Shown here one piece after another: positions 1-5,351 of a stretch of DNA of 5,351 nucleotides (positions are counted from its first letter, which is position 1; each line of letters begins with the position of its first letter). The translations under genes were made by a program, and so were the position numbers. The DNA comes from Holophagales bacterium (GTDB lineage: Bacteria; Acidobacteriota; Holophagae; Holophagales; Holophagaceae): NCBI GenBank assembly GCA_031256155.1, contig JAIRRD010000278.1, positions 1 through 5,351 on the forward strand. Reading direction: 5' to 3'. The notes beneath the pieces were generated by a model that saw nothing but the letters and a program-made list of their open reading frames with translations, was not told where the DNA came from and searched no databases.

Positions 1-618
1 TTTTCCAGTCCATTGAAGATGGGTGCCGATATTGTTTTATACTCTGCTACAAAATTCTTTGGCGGTCACTCTGACTTAGTCGCGGGTTTTTCAATGGGAC
101 GCTGCGATCTCATAGCCCAGGTCAAGACGTACAGGACAATTTTGGGTTCTAACTCCGATCCAGATACGGCCTGGCTAATACATCGCTCCCTTGGCACGCT
201 ACAACTCAGAATGGAAAACCAGGAAAAAAACGCTGTCAGGATAGTTGATTTCCTTTTGTCCCATCCAGCAGTTGAGCGTGTGGCTTATCCTGGGCTGGAT
301 TGTATGGGGCAGCATCAGGTTGAACTCTGGAAGCGCCAATTTACTGGCACGGGTAGCATTGTAAGTTTCTTTGTTAAGGGCGGTGTAGCTGAGGCTTACC
401 GCGTTTTAGACTCAGTCAAGCACATGAAACTTGCTGTGAGTCTTGGCGGAATAGAATCTCTGATTGAACACCCAAGCACCATGACGCATTCAGACATGAC
501 TCCTGAACAAAAACTCAATGCAGGAATCGCAGAAAATCTGATCCGCCTGAGTGTAGGACTTGAGGACACCGATGACCTGATCTCAGACCTGAGACAGGCG
601 CTGGACAGGATAATATAG
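1..618 (+). CDS. Trans-sulfuration family PLP-dependent enzyme (cystathionine gamma-synthase / methionine gamma-lyase type), C-terminal part
   Basis: The reading frame is open from the first base to the stop at 616-618, so the 5' end lies outside the window. About 205 codons are visible of the roughly 390-400 usual for the family. The motif SATKFFGGHSDLVAG contains the expected PLP Schiff-base lysine at codon 52-54. Downstream, SLGGIESLIEHPSTMTH (from base 439) and IRLSVGLED, with the substrate-carboxylate arginine at 544-546, are hallmark motifs of Cys/Met-metabolism PLP enzymes. Family members catalyse gamma- or beta-elimination or replacement on cystathionine, methionine, cysteine or homoserine esters in the cytoplasm. 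Specificity cannot be assigned, because the N-terminal residues that separate synthases from lyases are missing. The TTG at 13 is an internal codon, not a start. The gene ends 31 bases before the protease gene and may be cotranscribed with it. A link to breakdown of peptide-derived sulfur amino acids is only inference. Confidence 0.93.
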   Translation, partial: FSSPLKMGADIVLYSATKFFGGHSDLVAGFSMGRCDLIAQVKTYRTILGSNSDPDTAWLIHRSLGTLQLRMENQEKNAVRIVDFLLSHPAVERVAYPGLDCMGQHQVELWKRQFTGTGSIVSFFVKGGVAEAYRVLDSVKHMKLAVSLGGIESLIEHPSTMTHSDMTPEQKLNAGIAENLIRLSVGLEDTDDLISDLRQALDRII

Positions 619-638
619 CTATAGTACGTTGTTTTCTT

Positions 639-644
639 GAGGAA
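639..644 (+). promoter_or_regulatory. Shine-Dalgarno site of the protease gene
   Basis: GAGGAA lies 5 bases upstream of the ATG at 650. It supports that start, and the protein from this ATG begins directly with a basic, hydrophobic export signal. Confidence 0.7.
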
Positions 645-649
645 ACGCT

Positions 650-3127
650 ATGAGCTTCTTTACTCGCTTTCAATCCAGAAGAACCAAAAAATGGGTGATC
701 TGTATTTTGAAAACAGCAGCTGCACTGATATTGACGTCAACTGCCATTGGCATCCTCAACGCGCAAGAGCCTGAAATAAAAACAGCGCCGTTGAATCCGG
801 CATTTGTGAAATGGCAAGCCGCGCAAAAAGAAAAAATTGCGCTGCAGGGTTTCACTTACGGAGCCGAGCCAACAGAGAACCGATTTGGCTATATTCCCGA
901 ACCAAAAGTATTTTCAAAAATCAGCCGTTCCGCCACCCAAATTGAGACAATGGTAAAAGCCGGTCTGGCCTTGTATCCGGCCTCATTTGACTTGAGAACA
1001 CAAGATCGTCTGACACCAATACGCAATCAGAACCCGTTCGGGACCTGCTGGGCGTTTGGTTCTATAGCCTCCATTGAGTCCAACATCAAAGTAACAACCG
1101 GAACATCCATTGATTTATCAGAATGGCACTTGGCTTGGTTTACATACAACCCATTAAATACTTTGCCAGCTTTTACAAAATCTTCTGTCAAGTTCGGTGA
1201 AGACGGTACGTTTGATCAGGGCGGAAATACATACAAGGCGCTCGCAATTATGTCCCGCGGCACAGGCCCCGTGTCTGAGGCAAGTGCCCCTTACCAGAGT
1301 ACTCCAAATTATTTGCCAAGTGCCTTACCCAAGGGGACAGAGCCAACAGTTGCGGCAATCAAAAACGCATATCTGTTTGAAACGAACGACTCAGACACAA
1401 TAAAGGGTCTGCTGACTACCAATGGCGCGGTCGCAATATTAATGTGTTGGCCAGAGACAAATGAAAATTTTTATTACTATTCACCCAACAGAACATTCAG
1501 GTACGTGCAGTCCGGTGAGCTTAATCATATGGTGAATATTGTTGGCTGGGATGACAATTTCCCAAAAACCAGATTTCCGGCAAGCAATCAGCCATATGGT
1601 GATGGAGCTTGGATTATCCGAAACAGTTGGGGGACGGGCTGGGGTGAGGGCGGTTACTTTTACATGTCATACGATACAAATTTTGGTTATGTCGCTTCTT
1701 ATGAAGCCGACTTTGAGTGGAACAGAAAAATATACCAATACGATTTTCTCGGAACAATAAGCTCTTTAGGCTGGGGAGAAGACAGGGCTTGGTTCTCCAA
1801 CATTTTTACGGCGACTGGTACAGAGGAAATCACAGACATAGCTTTTTATACATCTGCTGAAAATGCTTCCTTTGAAATAACCATCAGAACCGGTGTCACC
1901 GGTAATCCAAGTACCGGAGTACAAGTATTTGGCCCTCAGAAAGGAACTATAGAACTGCCTGGATATCACAGAATCAAACTGACATCACCTGTCAGAGTCA
2001 GTAATGGCAATAAATTTGCCGTAATAGTTAGGTTGATTGTGCCGGGCTATATCTATCCGGTTGAAATAATGTATCCCTATGATGGCTACTCAGACAGCGC
2101 GACAGCCCTGCGGGGTGCTGGCTGGATTTCGGATGGAGAATCATGGAAGGATGTCGATTGGATGGATGTCTATGATTCACTTCGTGGTATTGACAATATA
2201 AGTATTTGCTTAAAAGCATTTACCGTTTCCGCTTACAATCCAATTTCGCTCACGATTAATCCATCCACGGCAACGATGGTTGTCGGAAATACCAGGACTT
2301 TTACAGCCGATGTCACAGGCGGTTCAGGTGATATAAGAGTTACATGGTCGGCGACAGGCGGCAACATTGAGCAAAGTGGCGTCTATACAGCGCCTGCAAT
2401 GCCAGGTACATACACGGTCACAGCAACAAGCGTTGAAGACAACACAAAAAGCGCTACTGCAACTGTAACAGTGCTGATGACCGAGCCTATATCCGTTGCC
2501 ATTTCTCCTGGCAGCGGCACAATGGAAGCCAATAACAGCGGCATATTCAAAGCATTTGTCACAGGCGGCAAAGGCAACACAGCCGTTACCTGGTCAGCAA
2601 GCGGTCCCGCAGTCATCATTCCCTGGAGTTTGAATGAATGCCTCTATACAGCCCCCTCTACGCCAAGCGCTTACACACTCACGGCAACCAGTCTTGAAAA
2701 TACTGCTGTGAGCGATAGCATAACCATCACCGCCATTGCGGCATCCAACATCACAATCACATCGCCATCAAAGACGCTGCACATCAATGAAACAATGGCA
2801 TTCAAAGCCAGCGCCTCTGTCGCATGGTCCGCCGACGTGGGTGATATTGACACAGGAGGCAATTACAAAGCGCCGACCGCACCACAAATAGCTACGATAA
2901 CTGCCACAAGTGCGCAGAACCCTTTCCTAATGTCTGTGACGCAAATTTTAATTATTAAGGATACATCGAAGATTGAAGGAAATACACAAAAGACGCCGCA
3001 ATTTTTGGATTTTGCCAACGCTATTGGCTCTGTGGAGCCAAATGACTTAAGTCTCTATGACTTGAACAACGATGGCAAAATTGATGAGACTGATATACAC
3101 TTGCTATTCAACAAGATGGGGTGGTGA
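650..3127 (+). CDS. Secreted papain-like (C1A) cysteine peptidase with lectin-like, Ig-like and dockerin-like C-terminal modules
   Basis: The product is an 825-residue exported protease. Residues 1-38 are a signal sequence: basic n-region RRTKK, hydrophobic core about 15-36, plausible cleavage after LNA. Residues 44-112 look like a propeptide. The C1A catalytic domain spans about 113-358 with all papain landmarks: oxyanion Gln127, nucleophile Cys133 in GTCWAF, His293 in LNHMVNIVGW, and Asn325 in WIIRNSWGTGWGEGGYF. Residues about 361-522 (from YQYDFLG) resemble the lectin-like domain that follows C1 peptidases in several anaerobes. Three Ig/Big-like repeats follow at about 531-608, 613-695 and 698-770; each carries a Y-x-A-P motif and a terminal TATS. 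The C terminus (about 785-825) holds one canonical dockerin-type calcium loop, Asp804 to Asp815 (DLNNDGKIDETD), with a flanking helix. The protein presumably degrades extracellular protein or peptides. The stop lies 2 bases before the lipoprotein ATG, so the two are probably translated as one unit. The catalytic assignment is firm; the lectin and dockerin calls rest on motif reading. Confidence 0.93.
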   Translation: MSFFTRFQSRRTKKWVICILKTAAALILTSTAIGILNAQEPEIKTAPLNPAFVKWQAAQKEKIALQGFTYGAEPTENRFGYIPEPKVFSKISRSATQIETMVKAGLALYPASFDLRTQDRLTPIRNQNPFGTCWAFGSIASIESNIKVTTGTSIDLSEWHLAWFTYNPLNTLPAFTKSSVKFGEDGTFDQGGNTYKALAIMSRGTGPVSEASAPYQSTPNYLPSALPKGTEPTVAAIKNAYLFETNDSDTIKGLLTTNGAVAILMCWPETNENFYYYSPNRTFRYVQSGELNHMVNIVGWDDNFPKTRFPASNQPYGDGAWIIRNSWGTGWGEGGYFYMSYDTNFGYVASYEADFEWNRKIYQYDFLGTISSLGWGEDRAWFSNIFTATGTEEITDIAFYTSAENASFEITIRTGVTGNPSTGVQVFGPQKGTIELPGYHRIKLTSPVRVSNGNKFAVIVRLIVPGYIYPVEIMYPYDGYSDSATALRGAGWISDGESWKDVDWMDVYDSLRGIDNISICLKAFTVSAYNPISLTINPSTATMVVGNTRTFTADVTGGSGDIRVTWSATGGNIEQSGVYTAPAMPGTYTVTATSVEDNTKSATATVTVLMTEPISVAISPGSGTMEANNSGIFKAFVTGGKGNTAVTWSASGPAVIIPWSLNECLYTAPSTPSAYTLTATSLENTAVSDSITITAIAASNITITSPSKTLHINETMAFKASASVAWSADVGDIDTGGNYKAPTAPQIATITATSAQNPFLMSVTQILIIKDTSKIEGNTQKTPQFLDFANAIGSVEPNDLSLYDLNNDGKIDETDIHLLFNKMGW

Positions 3128-3129
3128 AC

Positions 3130-3687
3130 ATGCGTAGTTTTTCACAATTTTCACTTGCTGGATTTATGTTGCTTGGGTTGCTTTCGTGCAGCGGAGGGAG
3201 CAAGGAATCTCCAAAAATTGCTTCCTCTCTCGTTTATACCGACCCTACTGACACAGAGCGCTATAGATTCGTAAAGGGAGCGGACAGTACATCAGACAAG
3301 CTGGTACTGGAATTGCGGGGGCCGGCATCATACAGGGGGCGTGGCGTTACATTTGGCCTTCAGGCGGACAGTTCGGTAAATTTTGTCAAACTGCGCGAAT
3401 CCGATGCTGAATTCGCTCAAAATGGCGTATTTGAACTTGGAAACGCACCTCAATTGTTCAAGTCTGTAATGGACGGCAACACTTTGAGAGTTTCTTTAGC
3501 CCAAAAAGGTACCGGAAACGCTCAGATACTCAGCGGTGTATTGGCTCGTGTGGCTGTGCAGCTTCAATCGGGAGTTGTACAGGGAACCAACGTGTCGCTA
3601 AGAGTCTTGAACGATGCCAGGGTACTGCCAGAGAATGGAAATTCAACTTCAATAAATGTAGAGATTGGTAAATTGACTGCACAATGA
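3130..3687 (+). CDS. Small lipoprotein with cohesin-like beta-sandwich domain
   Basis: The product is 185 residues from the ATG at 3130. In-frame GTG codons at 3121 and 3124 would add only three residues and overlap the protease stop; the ATG puts a standard short signal at the N terminus. Residues 1-19 are a lipoprotein signal peptide ending in a lipobox-like LLSC, with Cys20 as the predicted lipidated residue, followed by a polar SGGSKES linker. The mature part (about 55-183) is predicted to be all beta. Its order of elements resembles cohesin modules: DKLVLELRG, GVTFGLQAD, LRVSLAQKGTG, then SGVLARVAVQL (135-145, like the cohesin G-x-L-A-x-I-x-F strand), TNVSLRVLNDARV, and a closing INVEIGKL strand. 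Placed 2 bases after a protease gene ending in a dockerin-like loop, it could be the surface anchor of that protease. The lipoprotein call is good. The cohesin call is moderate; another Ig-like or carbohydrate-binding sandwich is possible. Confidence 0.82.
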   Translation: MRSFSQFSLAGFMLLGLLSCSGGSKESPKIASSLVYTDPTDTERYRFVKGADSTSDKLVLELRGPASYRGRGVTFGLQADSSVNFVKLRESDAEFAQNGVFELGNAPQLFKSVMDGNTLRVSLAQKGTGNAQILSGVLARVAVQLQSGVVQGTNVSLRVLNDARVLPENGNSTSINVEIGKLTAQ

Positions 3688-3689
3688 GA

Positions 3690-3728
3690 GTTGAGCCACT
3701 TGCAAAACTTCATTTTTGCAAGTTCAAC
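3690..3728 (+). repeat. Inverted repeat / stem-loop downstream of the lipoprotein gene
   Basis: ACTTGCAAAA (3698-3707) pairs perfectly with TTTTGCAAGT (3714-3723) around a 6-base loop. The stem continues past a 3-base bulge (3695-3697) with GTTGA (3690-3694) against TCAAC (3724-3728). That gives 15 base pairs starting 3 bases after the lipoprotein stop. No T-run follows, so it is not a textbook intrinsic terminator; it could protect the 3' end of the upstream message. TCAAC (3724-3728) can alternatively pair with GTTGA (3732-3736). Confidence 0.75.
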
Positions 3729-3825
3729 GAAGTTGACGGACTGTGCCAGAATAAAGTCGGACACGACTCTGGAGCGGATGGCAAAATGGAAGCCGCAGAC
3801 AAAAACATGGTTTTGCAATTACATC
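3693..3825 (+). repeat. Dispersed repeat, copy 1: ends about 100 bases apart
   Basis: The left end GAGCCACTTGCAAAAC (3693-3708) and the right end GGTTTTGCAATTAC (3809-3822) are each identical to bases flanking the short hairpin after apt (5182-5197 and 5202-5215). The right-end match extends to 3825 with one mismatch. Here the two ends are separated by 100 bases (3709-3808) instead of 4. TTGCAAAAC at 3700-3708 can still pair with GTTTTGCAA at 3810-3818. Copy 1 is either a longer version of the element or one carrying an insertion. Confidence 0.65.
3755..3768 (+). repeat. Small stem-loop within the surE leader
   Basis: AGTCG (3755-3759) and CGACT (3764-3768) form a 5-bp stem around GACA. CCAGA (3746-3750) and TCTGG (3768-3772) can form an outer stem, with the inner one then shortened by one pair. 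It lies inside the 100-base interval that separates the two ends of repeat copy 1. Function unknown. Confidence 0.45.
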
Positions 3826-3843
3826 AGTTATTTTTGGATTTTC

Positions 3844-4608
3844 ATGAATACAGAAAATAGATTAATTCTCCTGACCAATGACGATGGTATTTGGGCTCCC
3901 GGGCTTGAAGTACTTGCCAAGGCTGTTGCCAAATACGGCAGAGTTGTTGTGGTAGCTCCTGACAGGAACAGATCAGCCGTATCTTCGGCCATGTCAGTAC
4001 ACAATATTTTGCGGTTAGAAAAAATAGCGCCGGATAAGTATTCCTGCGATGGAACTCCCGTGGATTGCGTGTTAATGGGGGTCCGTCATGTGCTTGAAAG
4101 AGCGCCGGATTGGATACTCTCAGGCATTAATTGGGGATACAACCTCGGCGAAGACGTTTTATATTCCGGCACTGTAGGAGCCGCTCTTGAGGGCTGTATT
4201 CAGGGTGTGAAAAGTGCGGCATTTTCGTTGCACCGAGATGGAAATTTGGGAGCCTCCTCTCCGTGGATAGAACGTTTTCTGGATAATTGGGAAAAAATGG
4301 AACTGCCATCAAACAGTATTTGGAACATCAACTTGCCTGAATGTGAGCCAAAAGGGTTCCGAATGACCACTCAAGATCGGCGTAATTACTATGATTTGAT
4401 GGAGCAGCGCCTGGACCCCAGAGGTAAACCCTATTTCTGGATTGGCGGCGAAGGCGGTCCTGAATATGCCAAGGGCAAAGGTACCGACACTGAGGCGGTT
4501 TATGATGGTTTTGTAAGTCTCACGCCCCTGAACACGGACTTGAGTTGCAGAGAAACCCTAGCAAGGCGTTCAGAATTTGATAAAATTTTTGAAAAAGCTG
4601 GACTTTAG
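3844..4608 (+). CDS. surE: 5'/3'-nucleotidase SurE
   Basis: The product is 254 residues, the usual SurE length. The start is the ATG at 3844, because MNTENRLILLTNDDG places the metal-binding Asp-Asp (13-14) close to the N terminus as in the family. Further signature segments are VVVAPDRNRSAVSSAMSV with metal/phosphate-site Ser44, CDGTPVDCV (68-76), and LSGINWGYNLG with metal ligand Asn96, followed by the EDVLYSGTVGAALEG segment. The C-terminal half has IWNINLPE, the DPRGKPYFWIGG segment and GFVSLTPLNTD, also typical. SurE is a cytoplasmic, divalent-metal-dependent phosphatase that dephosphorylates nucleoside 5'- and 3'-monophosphates and often short polyphosphate. Ribosome-binding signal is weak: only GGA at 3836-3838 lies at a suitable distance. 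apt follows after 36 bases, which suggests a nucleotide turnover/salvage unit. No key residue is missing. Confidence 0.95.
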   Translation: MNTENRLILLTNDDGIWAPGLEVLAKAVAKYGRVVVVAPDRNRSAVSSAMSVHNILRLEKIAPDKYSCDGTPVDCVLMGVRHVLERAPDWILSGINWGYNLGEDVLYSGTVGAALEGCIQGVKSAAFSLHRDGNLGASSPWIERFLDNWEKMELPSNSIWNINLPECEPKGFRMTTQDRRNYYDLMEQRLDPRGKPYFWIGGEGGPEYAKGKGTDTEAVYDGFVSLTPLNTDLSCRETLARRSEFDKIFEKAGL

Positions 4609-4634
4609 GTAAGATATCAGACACTTGCTCATTC

Positions 4635-4640
4635 AGGTGA
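4635..4640 (+). promoter_or_regulatory. Shine-Dalgarno site of apt
   Basis: AGGTGA lies 4 bases before the ATG at 4645 and fixes the apt start; the translated N terminus then aligns with the usual Apt beginning. Confidence 0.6.
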
Positions 4641-4644
4641 AAAC

Positions 4645-5157
4645 ATGGTTTTTAGTAATTATGTCCGAGAAATTCCAAATTTCCCGGCACCGGGTGTGAT
4701 TTTCAGAGATATCACCCCTATCATGGCGGATGCTAAGGCTTTTTCAGAAGCCATTGAAGCCATGTCCGCCCCTGTCAGGACTTTGGAACCCACTCATGTT
4801 ATGGGCCTTGAATCCAGAGGTTTCATATTTGGAAGCGCACTGGCGATGCATCTGGGACTGGGTTTTGTTCCCGCCCGTAGAGTCGGTAAACTGCCGCGCC
4901 AAACCATTCAGGAAAAATATGGCTTGGAACATGAAAACCTCGCGCTGGAAATTCATGCGGATGCTTTTGGTAGCGGTGACAGGGTCTTAATTGTTGATGA
5001 TGTACTGGTGACAGGCAGCACCGCCGCAGCGGCTAAACGGCTGGTGGAGCGGACAGGCGCCCACCCTGTGGCTCTGACTCTATTTATTGAATTGTCCGAA
5101 TTAACCGGACGTGAAGCGCTGAAAGGACTGCCCGTTTTCAGTGTCATGCGTTGTTAG
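4645..5157 (+). CDS. apt: Adenine phosphoribosyltransferase
   Basis: The product is 170 residues, within the normal range for bacterial Apt. It converts adenine and PRPP to AMP and pyrophosphate in the cytoplasm (purine salvage). Visible signatures in order are the N-terminal YVREIPNFPAPGVIFRDITP (6-25), ESRGFIFG (56-63) with the base-binding segment, the flexible-loop region KLPRQTIQEKYGLEHE (82-97), and the PRPP-binding loop VLIVDDVLVTGSTAAA (114-129). The PRPP loop has Val122 and Ser125 where many homologues have Ala and Gly (ATGGT); the acidic pair Asp118-Asp119 and Thr123 are intact, so activity is expected. It follows surE by 36 bases with its own ribosome-binding site; AMP made by Apt is a possible SurE substrate, consistent with balancing nucleotide pools. 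Adenine specificity rests on overall resemblance to Apt rather than to xanthine or hypoxanthine enzymes. Confidence 0.95.
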   Translation: MVFSNYVREIPNFPAPGVIFRDITPIMADAKAFSEAIEAMSAPVRTLEPTHVMGLESRGFIFGSALAMHLGLGFVPARRVGKLPRQTIQEKYGLEHENLALEIHADAFGSGDRVLIVDDVLVTGSTAAAAKRLVERTGAHPVALTLFIELSELTGREALKGLPVFSVMRC

Positions 5158-5181
5158 AGCAAATTTACTTTGAGATGGCAC

Positions 5182-5218
5182 GAGCCACTTGCAAAACCAG
5201 AGGTTTTGCAATTACCTC
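5182..5218 (+). repeat. Dispersed palindromic repeat, copy 2: compact hairpin
   Basis: TTGCAAAACC (5189-5198) and GGTTTTGCAA (5202-5211) form a perfect 10-bp stem with loop AGA. Outside, GAG (5182-5184) can pair with CTC (5216-5218) across a 4x4 internal loop. Both ends are shared with the region before surE (16 of 16 and 14 of 14 bases identical). It lies 24 bases after the apt stop without a T-run, so it resembles a REP-like or small mobile palindrome more than a terminator. Confidence 0.7.
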
Positions 5219-5233
5219 GGCACATCTTCTTGT

Positions 5234-5267
5234 ATAGCGGTTTAACTTATTGTAGTCAAACCGCTAT
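5234..5267 (+). repeat. Inverted repeat / stem-loop 2 of the post-apt cluster
   Basis: ATAGCGGTTT (5234-5243) pairs perfectly with AAACCGCTAT (5258-5267). After one A/C mismatch the stem continues with ACT (5245-5247) against AGT (5254-5256), leaving a 6-base loop. No T-run follows. Function unknown. Confidence 0.75.
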
Positions 5268-5293
5268 GCCGGGATTCGCTTGCGAATCACGGC
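5268..5293 (+). repeat. Inverted repeat / stem-loop 3 of the post-apt cluster
   Basis: It starts at the base after stem-loop 2. GATTCG (5273-5278) and CGAATC (5283-5288) form a stem capped by the tetraloop CTTG. The outer arms GCCG (5268-5271) and CGGC (5290-5293) pair across a single G/A mismatch, giving 10 pairs in 26 bases. Confidence 0.75.
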
Positions 5294-5296
5294 CGC

Positions 5297-5340
5297 TCAT
5301 AGTCCATAGGCGAGCTTGGCTCGCCGTAAATGGACTATGA
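5297..5340 (+). repeat. Nested inverted repeat / stem-loop 4 of the post-apt cluster
   Basis: TCATAGTCCAT (5297-5307) and ATGGACTATGA (5330-5340) are perfect 11-bp arms. Inside them GGCGAGC (5309-5315) and GCTCGCC (5319-5325) form a second perfect 7-bp stem with loop TTG. The result is a long 18-bp hairpin with a small asymmetric internal loop (1 base against 4). The remaining 11 bases of the window show nothing further. Confidence 0.78.
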
Positions 5341-5351
5341 AAGCGAAAATT

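Larger units (their letters stand above)
3688..3843 (+). other. Hairpin-rich non-coding spacer between lipoprotein gene and surE
   Basis: These 156 bases hold no convincing gene. The surE frame is open back to 3691, but that stretch is made of inverted repeats and does not resemble the SurE N terminus. The spacer contains a strong hairpin (3690-3728), a competing small hairpin (3724-3736), a third hairpin (3755-3768), and both ends of a repeat that recurs after apt. No clear -35/-10 pair or U-tract terminator was found. It may act as the leader of the surE-apt transcript or as an intramolecular processing or stability site; this is inference. Confidence 0.6.

Noticed and set aside
3121..3129. 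GTG starts at 3121 or 3124 for the lipoprotein
   Set aside because: They overlap the protease stop and add only three residues; the ATG at 3130 gives a standard signal peptide. They cannot be strictly excluded.
3690..3728. Intrinsic terminator after the lipoprotein gene
   Set aside because: The stem is strong but is followed by GAAGTTGACGG rather than a T-run; kept as a stem-loop of unknown role.
3733..3760. TTGACG at 3733-3738 as a -35 box of a surE promoter
   Set aside because: No reasonable -10 hexamer lies 16-18 bases downstream; AATAAA at 3750-3755 is too close.
3691..3843. N-terminal extension of SurE from an upstream TTG at 3691
   Set aside because: The extra 51 codons run through inverted repeats and resemble no SurE sequence; the ATG at 3844 gives the normal family start.
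4730..4990. Open frame of 86 codons overlapping apt in another frame
   Set aside because: It is a shadow of apt with no recognisable motif and no independent ribosome-binding site; the minus-strand frames across the window were rejected likewise.
5182..5340. CRISPR array
   Set aside because: The hairpins differ in sequence and there are no regularly spaced direct repeats.
5297..5351. Intrinsic terminator of the surE-apt unit at the last hairpin
   Set aside because: The + strand after the stem is AAGCGAAAATT, with no T-run, so no terminator is called. A minus-strand terminator would need a T-run left of 5297, where the sequence is GGCCGC.

Overview
The window is a compact bacterial segment with every gene on the + strand. 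It holds the 3' part of a gene for a trans-sulfuration-type PLP enzyme, a large secreted papain-like cysteine peptidase, a small lipoprotein, the nucleotidase gene surE, and the adenine phosphoribosyltransferase gene apt. Base composition looks moderate, in the mid-40s % GC by eye. The organism cannot be fixed from this window. A C1 peptidase followed by a lectin-like domain, with an N-terminal export signal and next to a lipoprotein, is an architecture I associate with anaerobic peptide-fermenting bacteria such as Synergistota, but that is a weak lineage guess.

Layout. 1-618 is the C-terminal half of a cystathionine gamma-synthase/methionine gamma-lyase family enzyme that starts outside the window. 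650-3127 encodes an 825-residue exported protease: signal sequence, propeptide, C1A catalytic domain with an intact Gln/Cys/His/Asn set, lectin-like domain, three Ig-like (Big-type) repeats, and one dockerin-like EF-hand at the extreme C terminus. Two bases after its stop, 3130-3687 encodes a 185-residue lipoprotein whose mature part reads like a cohesin-type beta-sandwich. 3688-3843 is a non-coding, hairpin-rich spacer. 3844-4608 is surE and 4645-5157 is apt, a likely purine-nucleotide salvage pair. 5158-5351 is non-coding and packed with four consecutive inverted repeats.

How the parts may work together. The most interesting possibility is the protease/lipoprotein pair. A protease ending in a dockerin-like calcium loop sits in the same transcription unit as a membrane-anchored cohesin-like lipoprotein, so the lipoprotein could be the docking site that holds the protease on the cell surface. 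This is inferred from gene order and motif reading and needs profile and structure checks. The second notable signal is a dispersed palindromic repeat: both ends of the short hairpin element after apt (5182-5218) recur before surE, but there they are about 100 bases apart.
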